DNA of 64,000 bases from Pascua guehoae (GCA_001600415.1 BCJX01000008.1:389782-453781), one strand, 5' to 3'. Positions 21,950-34,659 are shown, counted from the first letter of the stretch. Numbers and translations: made by a program. The notes: generated by a model from the sequence alone, not told the origin.

Positions 21950-24900
21950 TTACATGGGCGGCATACTCGATCCGCCAGAACTGTTCACGTCGACGCCAGA
22001 AAACCCAGAGTTCTGGCTCTGCACGTCAAATGGCAGCGAGGGCACGGCCTCGAGCGCGGCACGAATCTCGTTGGCCATGACGTTGATGTGCTCCCACACA
22101 ACACCATACGCCTCGAGGCCGCCGAGAATGACCCGCACATTGGTCAGTAACGCCTCGACTTCGTCGCTGCGTGCAGTCGAAAATTCGCCAACGGCGCTCT
22201 CGGCCTGTACTGCGAGTACGAGGAGGAGGAAGGCAAATGCACCGCCGACGAGGCCGCACGCGCAGAATGGAAGCCACTTGGGACTGTACCTGTCAGCGGA
22301 GCACGCACCAGACAATACTATTTGAAACTCACGTTCCACCCATCGCGACAGCGGCGCTGTGGTGAAGGACCTCGAGGCGAATCACAGTGTGGGCAGCGGT
22401 AGCACAGCGGGCAAGACTGAGACCTGGCGGGAAGCTGCCAGCGATTTCAGCGGCTGCGACGTCGGCGTTGGGCACGAGGTCTCCCTTTTCGTCGACTCCC
22501 CATGCCTTGTGCGGCTTGCTACCGTTGGTCGATGCCGACGCAACGCTGTCTGTGCCGCTACGTGTGACAGAGCTGCGCGAAGGGACCGAGAGCGAGCTGC
22601 CGGCCGGGTACTGGACAGCAGGACCGGGCTGCTGGTCGCCGCGGTTGGCAGCCATGACAAGGGCAGCTGCGCCACCCGGTTGGGCAAACCACGGCTGAGG
22701 AAGGTAGCTGGGATGCGTCTCGGGGTTCCAAACGTCGTCCATGATCCCCTCCTGCAGATTGTACGGCCACTGTTGCTGTAACGCCGGGCTAAAGGGCGGG
22801 GCGCCTAAGGGGACGGGGGGCATGCCGGGAGACGAACTGTAGCCACTGTACGATGAACGGCCTTGACCCCTCTGCTGCTCGGGTGGCGACGACCATGGCT
22901 CGTTGACGTTGGGCGAGGCGCGGAGTCCATGCACAGCGGGATGGGGTTTGGGGCTGCTGCCAAGGTGGGCCATCATCTGGTCGACGCTGAAGAGAGGCTC
23001 AGAGTCTGAGAATGGCAGCGGCGGTAAGCTCGGCGGTTTGTTGGGATCGGCAGGGGCCAGCGGCATGCCCGACCTGGGCATGGGCGCGACCTGGCGTCCA
23101 GGCGTCTGGGGCATGTTGCCCAAAGTCGTGGGCGGTGAGACGGACGGCAGGCCATGGTGAGGGTACCCTGCTCCGGACCTGGGAGGTGGTGTGCTGGTAA
23201 GGCCCGGTTGGAATCGCCCAAACGGCGGGCTGTCAGTATGGCCCGAGGGGGGAATGACGCCAATGGACGGCGAGCCGGAGGGGACAAAGTGGGGTCCTCC
23301 TGGACCGACCATGCCCTGGTACGCGCCACCGGTTTGAGGCTCGGGTGTGGGCGTAAAACGGACACTGGTGGCCATGGGGTTGTCAAATGCGGATGACGGA
23401 ATGCTGCTTTGTTGGCTCTGGCTGCGAGCGAAATCGCCACTGTTGCGGCTCCCGTCGTCGTCTTCTTCCGCGCTGGGAAGACCGCAAATGCGGCGGCTGA
23501 AGAGGGAGACTTCGGGGAACGCCTGGTGGCGATGAATATGGATGTGGGTAACGGCAAGAGCAAAGCGGAGCGACATTTGCTGGTTTTGGACCACCTCTTC
23601 TTCGCCACCAGGGACCTGTTCGACGACACCCATGCGCTCGGCTTCCTTGATGAGGTCCATGATTTGCTTGTCGGCATCGACCATGGCATGGTGCGTAGCG
23701 TCCGAAACGGTACGACCCGCGGCCTGGTCGCCCATCATTTGCGCAGCGAGCCCGCCAATGCGCATACACTGGCGGAACCCGTTGATCCACGTTTGCCATG
23801 TGTGATCCTTGTCCGAACACACGGGGAAATCGACAAAAATGTTGTCCTGGTCGGGACCCATGATCGGCGGCTGGCCCGACACCATGGACAGGAACGTCTG
23901 GTACTGGTACAGCAACCACCAAGTGCGGCGGGTCATGTCCATGCGCCAATCGATGCCCTCGAGGGCCGATCCCGTGCCGCCGCGATCCATGTTGACAATA
24001 CCCATGCTGTGGCAAATCTGGATAGCCTGGCGCATGCGGTCAAAGGCAACGTCGGCGTCGCCAGTGGTTCCCCACTCCCAAGTACCAAGGATGATGAGGG
24101 CCTGTACAACCTCGAGCGACGTGGTGGTGGCGAGAATACGTCCAATCGACGCCATGGCCTGACGCGCAAGAGTGGCCGACGCCGCGTTGCGCATGCGCCG
24201 GGAGAACACTGAGCCCGGAGCCGGGTCCAGTGGATGGGGGTTCAAGGTCAGAACGGCCTGGATCGCGAGGATGAATGGCGATTCAGGGAGGAGGGTCGGC
24301 AGCACGTCGACGAGGTAGTGCCTTGGCGGCATGAGGGTAAGATACGAGTGTAGCTCATTGTAATAGCAGCGCAAGCTGTGCAGTGTCAGTCGCTGTCGAC
24401 CTTGCAGTGCAGGGCAGCACCCCCGGGGGCGGCGCTGTGCTTTGCCACTCACATTTCCTCGTATGAGCTAAAGGTGCGCACGACGTTTGTCGGGTCATCT
24501 CCCTCGCGCGGGTCCGGATGGTGCAGGTCGGGCCGCATCGGAGCCAGGAGCCCGTCAAGGCGCTTGAGGTACGCGGCAAGCGCAGTGGGTGCTTGAGCTG
24601 TGTTTTGTCAGCACCCCTTCACCAGTTGTCTGTACAAGAGCGGGCAGTATGGTGTGGGGTGGCAAGAAAGCGGCGACTGGTGCAACAGGCAAACACCGGA
24701 GAGCAAGCCAGTGACAGCCCGCCGCCCTGAAGCAATCTGCTACTGCATGTACTCACGGTTGCGCCGTTTGCGGGCGCCCCCACGCTTCGACTTGATGTAT
24801 ATGCATTCGAGGTGTTTGCGTTGGCACTGTTATTGTTGGTGTCAGCGATAGGATGATCGTTGTTATCATTGCCGGCATCCTTCGGGGACACGGAAGGAAT

Positions 24901-25346
24901 GATTTCAAAGCAAATATAGCGGAGGAAGGAAGGAAGGCCGCGTACTCAGTCGGCAATCCATTCGGATGCACCACCCGGTCTACGGCGGACACTCTTTCTC
25001 TCTGCTGCGCCTGGCAACAAGAGTGGGGGGGAGAGTGGCAAGTGGGGACAGATGAGGGTGGCCAACACGGATACGAGACACTAACCTGTCCGCACACTGG
25101 CTTGAGTCCGTCGCACTTTGCCTTCTTCTGTCGGCAACTCAAGCACGCCGCCTTTACGGGCCCGCTTTCCTTTGCCACCATGCGGGGCCACTTGCCGACG
25201 GGGACGGCCTGTGGGTTTAGACCGACGGGGGCGGCGGCCGAGTGCTGCTGTGTAGACGAGTGGTTGGATGAGGGCTGGAGTGGGAGTGGTGGCGGGTGGT
25301 GGCCAAGGCCTAAGGGGTGGTTGTTGATGTGAGCGGCTCTGTTCAT
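21950..25346 (-). CDS. Zn2Cys6 fungal-specific transcription factor
   Basis: Five minus-strand exons: 25346-25086, 24826-24757, 24597-24453, 24375-22333 and 22289-21950. They total 2,859 nt, or 952 residues. Cysteines at residues 68, 71, 78, 85, 88 and 95 form a perfect C-x2-C-x6-C-x6-C-x2-C-x6-C binuclear zinc cluster split by intron 1 (CLSCRQKKAKC...VC|CQRKHLEC), followed by a basic linker (KRGGARKRRN). The middle homology region (fungal_trans) covers about 160-430, with typical segments such as WEWGTTGDADVAFDRMRQAI and DMTRRTWWLLYQYQTFLS. A Pro/Ser-rich stretch follows. Near the C-terminus a hydrophobic run (CGLVGGAFAFLLLVLAVQA) sits before a helix-rich tail. It is probably a nuclear DNA-binding regulator of unknown targets; many fungal paralogues exist, so no symbol is given. 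Confidence 0.9.
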
Positions 25347-27585
25347 GGCGATGGTGTCATTTCAAAATTGGGAACTGGGGTGAAGTCGGGGTCGGATGAT
25401 TTGGGGGCCGATTTAAGTAGAGTTGTGGAGTGCGAGGTGGGGGTGGGGTGTGGGGGGGGGGGGAGAGGAGAGAGTAGAGTAGAGTAAAGAGTATTTGAAG
25501 CTACTGTAGTGGATGACGAGCTAGAAGCAACTGAACTGGGCCAGTCGTAGAGTAGAGTAGATGTGTGTGTTGAAATGGACCCAAAGGGTAAAATACGTCT
25601 GGAAGAAGGTAGTACCAAATAATGCATTACAGTTATTATTGCATTCATTGCCCTGCGCAGCGCATTGGTCTGTGTTACAGTCACCCCTAAGGAAGGAAGG
25701 TCGAAGGAAGGAAGGAAGGTCGGTCGGTCGGTCGTCGTCGTCGTCGTCGGGGGCAATACAATGGTGGCATGTCATGCATGCATGTCCTATCCTGTCCTGC
25801 ATCATCTCTCTGCCTGCAGTCTGTCTGTCATTCTCTCCTCGTGCCCCGTTTGCCTTTTGCCTTTTCGCCCTGCCCTGCCGTGTTCTGTCTCTTCCTCCCC
25901 CCTGCCCCTGTTCTCCCCCCTTTGGACCTGGCCCTGGCTGCATTCCCCTGGCCCTGGGCCCTGATTTCGCGCGCGCCAGTGGAGGCAAGGTAAAAGGACA
26001 GACGCTGGACAGAGTACAGTAGTGTGAATCGGCCGCTGCAGACTCTGGTGGCGGCATCCATTTCTGCATTCTCGGCATCAGAGCTGCATTCGCCTTGCAT
26101 TCGCCTGCGCTGGGCTGCTTTTTTCTTTGCAGATCAGGTCGGCAAACCATTTGTGCATCAGGCTCAGGCTTCAAGCTCAGCCCGCATCCCACATCTCACT
26201 ACCCACAACCCGTTTCCTCTTGGCTTTCGCTGTAGACGCCGGTCGCGTCCATGTTCTGCCCTCTGCGTCTGTGGCGCATGTGGCGGCGGCGTGTGGCGTC
26301 CGCACGCATCCAGCCCAAATGCTCCTTGCAACTGACATGCTGACAGACTGACAATCTGCATGCATGCAGACGACGGACGATGACGAGGAAATTGCCCGTG
26401 CGGATCACTCACCGTGCTCCCCGCACCTCCGTCCGCCTTGGGGGTCACACATTCTCCCTCCCCTCTCCAATACACAGAGATACACTATTTGCTCATGCTC
26501 GGAGACTTGGTACGGCAAGGGCATCCTAAGGGCTCTGGCTTCTTGCTGCCACAATCACAGGCACGGATCTGGGACGGCGACAGGGTCTGCGTTGTCAGAG
26601 GGGTCGACTTGTCGACTACCCCCGCGACTCCCTTTGCTGTGCCCAGACTGCACGTGCTTGGCAGTTGAACCAACCTGTGCCGGCGGTTGTTCAGAGACGG
26701 TGCAGCGGGCCGCAATGGCTGTGAGCACAGGTGCACAGGAGTGGGGTAATGGACAAGAACGGATGCGAGACACGAGGGGATGTGACGAGAGGGTGTCGGG
26801 GGGCTGAGAGGGAGTAGTCATGTCGTGTGGAGTGGCAACCGACTGGCGCGACTGGCCTGGGCCATCTGCCGGACCGCCGGGGATAGAGACGTGCGACATG
26901 AGTCTGCACGTCAGCAACAACACGACGACGCGGTTCAGTCTTGGGCCATCCGCGTCGGGTTGTCATGTCTGGCTGGCCCCAGGCCGAGGCAGAACATGTC
27001 GGCCAACTACCCGTCGCATTTTGACCGTCTGTCTTGTCTCTTTGGCCATTCTGCCCTGGAAATCCTGGGCATACGGTACAAGGTTAAAGACTTTCCTGGT
27101 AACGTCCCAAAGTCCCTGGCACGAGGCGTACTTGCCGTACAGCCGGGCATGGCCATGCAAGCTGCCAACTGCGCAAAACAGAGCACGAGCTAGATGGTGT
27201 GACACAGAGTCACAAGCTGCCCAGCTTGAGTTTGACAACCCCCACAGCTGAGGCGCTTTCCGCAAGACGTACGTCCACATCCGCCGCTCATGGTAGATAT
27301 CTACCCGGATCCAGGATACCTCCGAGACTTCCGGCCATTTCGGCATTGGCAAGAGAGGAGAGCCACATGACCCTAGGCCTGTACGGGTCAATATACCGAT
27401 GTCGTCATGGTTGCGCTCATGTTGTACGCCGACGAGGCCCACTCTTGGCCAGAACCTCTGCGTACGCAACATTTGTGCCACTCGACGATCTTTGCATACC
27501 AATAATGATATCATGAGCAGTGGACCTTTACAAACAAACACAAAGGTACAGACGTCTGTCACTGCTACTGCAAATGAGGCTTGCT
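25347..27585. other. Intergenic: Zn2Cys6 gene promoter and TAP42 3' flank
   Basis: 2.2 kb. The part next to the transcription-factor start (25347 to about 25560) has G9 and AGTAGAGTAG tracts. Further out are a microsatellite (25683-25752) and pyrimidine-rich sequence. Open frames at 26820-27251 (+) and 26963-27646 (-) have no motif I recognise. Confidence 0.55.
25683..25752. repeat. Compound microsatellite GAAG/GTCG/TCG
   Basis: Successive short runs: (GGAA)n, (GGTC)n, then (GTC)n of about six units, ending in GGGGG. Seen directly. Confidence 0.85.
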
Positions 27586-28968
27586 CTACCCTCTGTTCAT
27601 CGTGTTGCCCGCGCCCTTTTGGTTGCTGTCCGTGTACTGTGCCCACTTTTCGTCCTTGAGGCGCTTCTTCTCTGCGGCCGCCTCGGCCTCTGCAGAGCCA
27701 TCGTTCTCTGCCTCGAGCTCGAGGAGCTCCGACTCGGTCGGCGCGTCGTACGATGCCTGTCTAGAGCTGTCAGCATGTCATGTCGATCATGTAATGTCTA
27801 CGGGAACGGGCCGCCTGTCCATCAAAACACATGACCAGTCGATCACTCACCCGCCGCCCGTGATAATATTGCCCCGGCGCTGTTCCTCTTGCAGGTACTC
27901 GTCGATCGTCATGGTCGGCAGGCGGTGACTCGCTCGGAAGACCTCTGATTGGAGGCGCTCGCGCTCGCCCAGGGCCGAGTTGCTCGGAAGAATGGTGAAT
28001 GGGCGGAGGACACGGCCACCGCTCGAGATGAGCTCCTTTGGCTGGTACGAGCCTGGCTTGCGGTCCAGTCGCCATGCGGCGTCCTCGTCCTCGTGACGCT
28101 TGGCGCGGGGGTCGTCGAGGGGGCCTTGCACAGGTTCAGGTGGAGCCGAGGCGAGAATCTGCAGCTCCATGGCAGTGTTGGCCAGCGAGGCACCCGCCAT
28201 TGAGTAGAGCAGGCGGAGGACGAGCAGGGATGCCTCTCGCAACTCGGGTGTCTCCTCATTCACCGAGGTTGACGATGTGTCCGGTTTGGCAAGGAACGCG
28301 CCGAGGAAAACCACTGGATTGGACCCCGAGGCCGGGTGGTTGGGAAGCGCTTGCTGCACGTGATGTATCAGCAATCCGGTGACTGTCTATCTGTAACAAT
28401 AATCCGTTCCTGAACCCCTTGGGCCGCTCCACATCACACCTCACCACCCCCACACCCACTCGCACCGCCTTGGACGTACCGATATGCGCTCGCGCAGCTC
28501 CTTTTCACGACGATAAGCTTGGATCTTGGCCTCACGCCTCCGGCCCGGGTCGGCGGGGAGCACCCCTGGCCCAGCGGCGGCAGCATCCGGCCCATCCGCT
28601 CCAAACACCTTGTACGTCTCGACGAGGGACACGAATGATTGCATGGCCGTTGCGCTCCTCTCGAGTGCTGCCTTGCGCTGCTCTGGGCCCCCAAGCCCTC
28701 CGCGCGTCTCGGCTTCGCCAAGCACCCATGGAACGCTCATGAATACGAGCTGCCGGTCGCCCAGCTCGTCGACCGTCTCATTGTCGGAGAAGACGCCGAG
28801 TGTCGTCAGCATCCGCGACATGAGGTACAGGTCGTCAATCCCTTTGGACAGGCGCTCTTGCGTGCTCGGTTCGGAGATTGGCAGGCTGTCATCGAGAATC
28901 GGAAGCAGCGACGCAAGCGTCTGCGCATAGTACTCGGGCAGGGGCAAGTTTGTCGACGGCGACGACAT
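27586..28968 (-). CDS. TAP42: TAP42-like PP2A-associated protein
   Basis: Three minus-strand exons: 28968-28480, 28353-27851 and 27760-27586. They total 1,167 nt, or 388 residues. The C-terminal half carries the family signature: RPFTILPS, then VFRASHRLPTMTIDEYLQEE, RRGNIITGGG, and the terminal GAGNTMNRG. The N-terminal half is helical with the conserved ILDDSLPISEPSTQERL region. In yeast, Tap42 (alpha4/IGBP1 in animals) binds PP2A-type catalytic subunits downstream of TORC1, controlling nutrient signalling in the cytoplasm. The start at 28968 was chosen over an in-frame ATG at 29094, because the upstream 42 residues do not look like the family. The acceptor for exon 3 is CTAG just before 27760, which is the one that keeps phase 2. 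Confidence 0.93.
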
Positions 28969-29552
28969 GATGGACGAGGAGGATGGTGGTGAGCAAGCAC
29001 GGTGCGAATTGTTGATGTGGACGGTCCACAAGCCGCCTCTGCCGCCCAATGCTTCCCGGTGCTTCCAGACGAATTGCATGTGCGTCATTTCCACGTGGTC
29101 AAATTATTGAATCCCCCACCATAGGATTCCGCCTCCCCAGCCTCCCTCCGGGTCCCCCCAACACACGTTTAAATCTCTATTACTGTCCTCTCCTACCATC
29201 ACTACTCTTTCATAGATTGTCCCGTTTATGCTCAGAGGGACCGATCGCGTTTTGAGATTTGCCAGTCGTTTTAATGTGTAGGTTGGACCATCAGACTGGT
29301 ACACCGACGGGTGGGTTGAAATCGCCACCGTGCCATACCGGGTAGGACCAACCTAAACTCTAAACGCGTGTGGTCCGGCGTTTGTCACCGCCACCCGGCC
29401 ATGTGATGGAACGGGAAAGTGCCTCGAGGTACCGGCACAGGTTTTATGCAAACACCGCTCGCTGCAGCAAGGACGAAACAACATCGACTTGTGGCGACGA
29501 CTGTTCAGAGATAGGTGTTCGAGGACTTTAAGACATGGACAGAGCAAGTGCA

Positions 29553-29833
29553 AGATGGGTGTGGAATTTTTCGTTGTTCACCAATACATACGCCGGCAGC
29601 GACGACCTCGACGATCACGTTCCCGCTCCCGTGCTCTCCTAAATTGCAACACCCTTGAGTAACATTGAAAGGTGTGACATTGGAAAGATGGGTGTGGAAT
29701 TTTTCGTTGCTCACCAATACATACGCCGGCAGCGACGACCCCGACGATCACGTTTCCGCTCACGTTTCCGCTCCCGTGCTCTCCTAAATTGAAACACGCT
29801 TGAGTAACATTCAAAGGTGTGACATTGGAAAGA
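29553..29833. repeat. Tandem duplication, about 133-bp unit
   Basis: Two direct copies, 29553-29685 and 29686 to about 29833, share words such as GATGGGTGTGGAATTTTTCG, CACCAATACATACGCCGGCA and CTCCTAAATTG. The second copy is longer because a 12-bp word (CGTTTCCGCTCA) is repeated inside it. Confidence 0.9.
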
Positions 29834-32800
29834 GGAGCGACTTCCAGAGCAAGACACCGCCGATCGCGTGTCAATTGCCGGGAAGCGAAGAAGGGTTATT
29901 CTGTCGTTCAGTGAGTAGCTATGGCCGTTGTTTGAGAAGAGTACAGCGAGAAGACTTGAGGCGGGAAGCTGCTCGGCGACGAACGTTGAGAGCACGGAAT
30001 AGTGGAGCTGGGAATGCCCACGGACGGCACTTGTGCCGTTGCTTTCTCTCGCACTCACGAGGATTTATTTTTCAGGCAGAAAAAGACGAGGTGTAGCTTG
30101 CTACCCAGGAAGCGCATGGTTATCAGGCAAACAGTGCGATTATCAGCTCTTGTGCCGCAGTCGTTCTGAGGCGGAGTGAAACGCCCCACGATATGAAACC
30201 GAGAGAGACTGCGTTTCTGTGGTCCAACCAGAGAGAGTGGAGAGTGTGTTTCTGTATACCTCTTCCGTGCCCTGTGAGCACGTGCCCAAATGTCGTGCAA
30301 TGATTATTCTATTCAAGTAGCGAGGGTGACATTATTGCTGCCATTATTTGCCGCCTTTATCTCAATTGGGGAATATTATGATGGAGCGCCTGTCACTCTG
30401 GCCACCGGTATTTCCTTTCTGTGAGGGACACCAGCAATATTTTACATTCCTCGGCGACTGCGACACCTTTGATTATTCGCACCGTTCAAACTCGACAGGG
30501 CCTCAGAATAATCATCGCAGCAAAATTCAACAGCAAACCGACAAGTCTGTACCACCTGCCACTGCTTTTAAATCAGATTTGGGTTGTGTTGTACAGGTGC
30601 GCTCGGGAAGTCGTGAGACTGCTAACTGAGCTCTCGTGCGCGGCTGTGCCTCTGAAGGGCGCCGAGTACCAAATCCAGCATGGAACAGGCCATACCATTT
30701 AGTGAGAAGGGCCGGCGGCCACGTTTCGTATCTCATTGGATTGGTTCAAAACAATTTCTGAGCACAACCTCACAAACAACATTGCCCAGAGTGGCAGGAT
30801 CACAAGTTTCCAGTCATACCTGTATGCCGCACACGAGTCAGGCATGCCACATCCATGCGTTTCCCGAATCACCACACCGTTCTCAGTCACATTACATTTG
30901 TCAATCATTTACCCGAGGGCACCATGTGGAGCCACAGGGGAGATATACCGAGGCGGGCCGAGTCAGGAGCCATACCAAATCCCCGCGCGGCCAGCTGACC
31001 AGGGAATGGAGCAGGCACACCACACCCTGCCTGAATACTCTACCCAACACCCCAACACCCCGTCCCTAACCTACCGAAGGCGGGCCGCGGGCTGGGCACA
31101 AGTACCTAGATCTGGCAGCTCGCAGCTCCATCTCGCAGCTCGCACGCCTCTGCGTCCTGGGCTCGTGTGTCAGGACGGAGCGGTGCACATTCAGGTTGTC
31201 ACAGTCGCACGCGCCCCTGATCTAAGTGTTCCTCGCCAGTACCTCGAAAAAAAATCTATGGATACTTGGCGACTGCGCAGGGGCCGACGCCATCCTGTTC
31301 CTCTGCCAACCCCACCGCCATCCAACCCCCCCCCCCCCCACCATGCCATCCCCACTCGAGCGGCCTGGGTCCGCCCCAGGAGGTCCTAAAGCGAGTAAGC
31401 CATCGTCACGACCTTGCGCACATAGGAGCTGCCTGACATCGCCTTTAACTCTATAAGACGCCCCTGGGGATGGTGTGGAGTGGGAAGCTCTTCCCTCATT
31501 CCCTTTTTTCTCGCGCACACGCAGACACGCAGATCCGCCGTCCTGGTCGTTCTCGCACCTTCATGTGTCGCCCTCACCCAAATAAAATGCCCGTGTGCCG
31601 TTCTGGCCCAGGCTAAAACAGACCTCACACGCCAGGGTGGCCCCTGGGGCGGGCGTAACCACGATACGGATGGAAGCGGGCAAAACAAAGGGTCTGCTGT
31701 GACGCGAGGGGGGGGGTAACGTCACGACAAAGGTGGCACGATGTGCTGCCACTGCCACCATTTACTGTCGACATCGTCTACGTTGGCAACAAGGTAAGTA
31801 CCAGGCGTCGTCACGTCTCAGGAATAGACTAGAGGAGGAGGGTGTCATGGAGACGAGGGATGGGTTCACCTGGTCGCCCAGCATCGAGTGACGGTCGCTG
31901 CGTATTCGATCGTTTGGTCACATTTTTGTGGCTGTGAACGTTGTCGGACAGCTCTCTACGGGGAATGACAGCCATGGTCCTTACAGAACCAAGGATGTTG
32001 CTACGCTGCTCCATATTCTGTAAGCACTTGGCCACTGCTGTGGCCTGTGTCAAAGAATTTTCCAACCCCCAGCACTCCACCGCTGGGGGTACAGAGTGGT
32101 GTGGCTGATGTGTGCCGCTACCTCACTTGCCGTAGTGAAAAGCATCGTTTGATCACCATAGATACCCCGGTGGAACGGGAACATGCTGGCCAAAATTTTA
32201 TCCCCCAGGTCTGCCTCCAAGGATGTGCGGAATGGAATGCGCGACCGACAGAACGTCGGGTCAACAACATGCTCAGAGGTAATCATCCTTCGAAAAGACC
32301 TGTCCCGATTTCCTCATATCGCCCACCCCCAGTTCACTGGCTGCAAGGCGTCTTGACGTAGACACGCAGTCGCCGAACGCAAGGAAATATCCTGGGTGGT
32401 CGCGATGACGGGGCGAGAGCGTATGTGCACTTAGTTCGGCAGATTGTCCTGGTCCAGTCTTTCTCGGAAAAAGGGGCTTTATGTCTTCCACCCCTGTTTC
32501 CATCTTGCGCCATTTCCCCTCTAGTCTCCCACTCGTGGTCTTATCCTGGAGCCAATTACTGTCCCTCTTTAATCTGGGGCGCAGAACCCTTGTACTTGTA
32601 TGGAGGAACATGGCGATCCATTTGGGCTGCGGATGACTAGTGCGTTCCCCTAGAATAATAACCGGACTTCGGATACAAGCACTTCTCGTTTGTCATCCCT
32701 CCCGGTAAAACGACACCACTCCAACAGCCAAATGTGGGAAAACCTGGACCAAAGGCGACGAGACAAGAGCATGCCTTGGGGGCAGAAAGGAGGAATAGAG

Positions 32801-32998
32801 GGGACAGGGCGCATGACCATAGTTGAAAATCGCTATGGTCAACACATGTCTTCTAAACGTACTGTCAAATTGCGGCCGAGGGGGACAGGCGATACGGATG
32901 CTCTGGGAGAGCGAGACTGCTCGACGCAGGTGGCGGTAGAGCACTGGAATAAATACGACGAAAAATTATCTATCGTCTTGACTTGCATCATTGGCAGG

Positions 32999-33210
32999 AA
33001 CAGGTGTGTCCGGAAAGTATTGAGACTTCCACCCCAAGCTCGGACCAGTCCACGTGCATGGCCACTCTCTACAAATACTGGCACGGCAAGTGGATACACT
33101 CATGTGTCCTGCTTACTGTATCCGCATGCCCTGCATGATGCCCTGTAAATGCGCCGTGCGTACGCGAGCTTAACGTTGTAGTCTCATGACTTTCCGGACG
33201 TGGCCAGCTG
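32999..33210. mobile_element. MITE family 1, copy A
   Basis: A non-coding element of about 210 bp with inverted ends: left CAGGTGTGTCCGGAAAG then TTGAGACT, right AGTCTCATGACTTTCCGGAC. The left sub-terminal part (AAGCTCGGACCAGTCCA ... GGCCACTCTCTAC) matches the other copies at 46401 and 58497 and, inverted, at 59594. The right tip is degraded. No transposase is encoded. Confidence 0.8.
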
Positions 33211-33875
33211 TTCACACTGGGCAAAGAGCACCGCCCACCGGTTCCGTTGTCTGGCTGGCACACTCACTTTCGAGTCATTTTTGACTTCTAGCCGCTCTCA
33301 AGAGGTTGGGGAACTCGCTCTCACCTATCGACTCGGATGTCATGAAATTGCTCTCAGATTGCCGATGGACTAGAATTGAGTCAAACTGGCGATGTCCTGC
33401 AGTGGAAGAGTAAGTTCTACATTTGCCGCGGATACCTGAAAATGGGAATACCATCGCTGAATGGTACCAGGGTTCATCTCCGTCCGGCACACGGTCGAGG
33501 GCGATGCAAGCGCAACCGCGCCGTTGTCAGGTTCTGTCCTGACAGCCCGCCGAGGGTCCAGTCATAAGCGTGTTCTGAGCTTCCTTCCAAGCTCAGAATA
33601 TTACCTTTTAGTCAGCGGTTGGACGGGGTTCGCGCTTATGCCCGGTTCTCACAGTGATATACTGTGGCGGCTCGGTGACCGAACGAGGTGCCGCTATAAT
33701 TTGCGGACATCACTCATTCACGTCACAAACATCACATCAAGAACAACATGTCAAGGAAATCACACCAAGAACATCTCGTCAAGACGAGGAGCACGACCGA
33801 GAACATCATGTCCTGCCGAAATGCCACATCCCGACGAATCGGGCCCCGAGAGGCTCGAACCGCCAATCAAACGTG

Positions 33876-33969
33876 GCGGGCTTGGTGTAGTGGTAGCATG
33901 GTGCTTTCCGGTTCAAACTCACGTTTCTCGGTGCGGCATTGGTCGAGGGTTCAATCCCCTCAGTCCGTT
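33876..33969 (+). tRNA. tRNA with anticodon-loop intron, probably Arg(CCG)
   Basis: The A box TGGTGTAGTGG and B box GGTTCAATCC are both consensus. Acceptor 33876-33882 pairs with 33962-33968 (two G-U). The D stem is GUGU/GCAU. The T arm is a perfect GAGGG/CCCTC around TTCAATC. The anticodon stem GTGCT (33901-33905) pairs with GGCAT (33935-33939), leaving CCG at 33908-33910 as anticodon and an intron at 33912-33933 (22 nt). T4 follows at 33975. A one-base shift of the anticodon stem would give UCC (Gly), but G rather than A follows the triplet, which favours CCG. The identity is therefore tentative. Confidence 0.65.
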
Positions 33970-34279
33970 GGGCTCTTTTGCTGCCCTCTCGATGTGCCGT
34001 GGGGGTCATGGTGGGAAGAGGAGTTGTTTTTGCACCGACAGGCGGAAGTGGCGGGTGATCTGGTGGCAGTTGTGGCGGTTGCCTTCCGACCACGATAAAT
34101 GCTGGACCGGTACAGCCTACGATGTCGATACGGGTATGTACCGCTTGCGCATGGGTGCTACTATCTACCTATACCGCTTCATTGGTCATTGGTACCATAC
34201 GGTACCATACTGATAGTGCTTACATCCTGGTACCCACCGTACCAGGAAGTGCCACATCTGAAACAGAAGAGGAGATTTG

Positions 34280-34327
34280 AATTAGCGGAATCAAAATCCA
34301 ATTATGATAGATTTGATTCCGTTAATT
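34280..34327. repeat. AT-rich inverted repeat, 16-bp arms
   Basis: Left arm 34280-34295 (AATTAGCGGAATCAAA) and right arm 34312-34327 are complementary at 15 of 16 positions with a 16-nt spacer. It is notable for low GC in a GC-rich window. Confidence 0.8.
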
Positions 34328-34454
34328 GAAAAATCGCAGGCTCAAACAAGATTATACAAAGTGCCGGCTGTTACGGTGACGATCGTCCACTGTGCACCGA
34401 GGCGGTGATACCGGTATGGATACTGGTAGCTGGATGCTGGATACAGGAGGTGTC

Positions 34455-34545
34455 AAAGAGCACTGTCAGGGGCACAGGGATGCCGTGGTACTCAGATACT
34501 GAGATGAGCGCTCTGCAGCGCTAGACAAATATCACCTTGCACCCC
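34455..34545. repeat. Dispersed repeat family 3, copy A
   Basis: A diverged copy of the segment at 47605-47700. Shared blocks in the same order include GGCACAGGGAT, CCGTGG, TGAGATG, GAGCG and GCAGCGC followed by AGACAAAT. No ends could be defined. Confidence 0.5.
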
Positions 34546-34659
34546 TCACGGTCCCTTCTGACAGTACGGCTCTCACGGCTGACGGCTCCCAGCCCTATAC
34601 CATGCCCATACCATGCTGCCATACAGGCATGACCATACCGGTACAATACACATACCAAT

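Noticed and set aside
26963..27646. 227-codon minus-strand frame downstream of TAP42
   Set aside because: No recognised domain, overlaps the TAP42 3' exon in another frame, and lacks splice-supported neighbours.
30736..31389. 217-codon plus-strand frame in the gene-poor block
   Set aside because: Composition unlike real genes in this window (no third-position bias seen by eye) and no motif.
33855..33870. B-box-like GGTTCGAGCC on the minus strand beside the tRNA at 33876
   Set aside because: No matching A box, acceptor or anticodon arm could be built around it.
33461..34213. 250-codon plus-strand frame
   Set aside because: It runs through the tRNA gene at 33876 and the repeat-rich flank.
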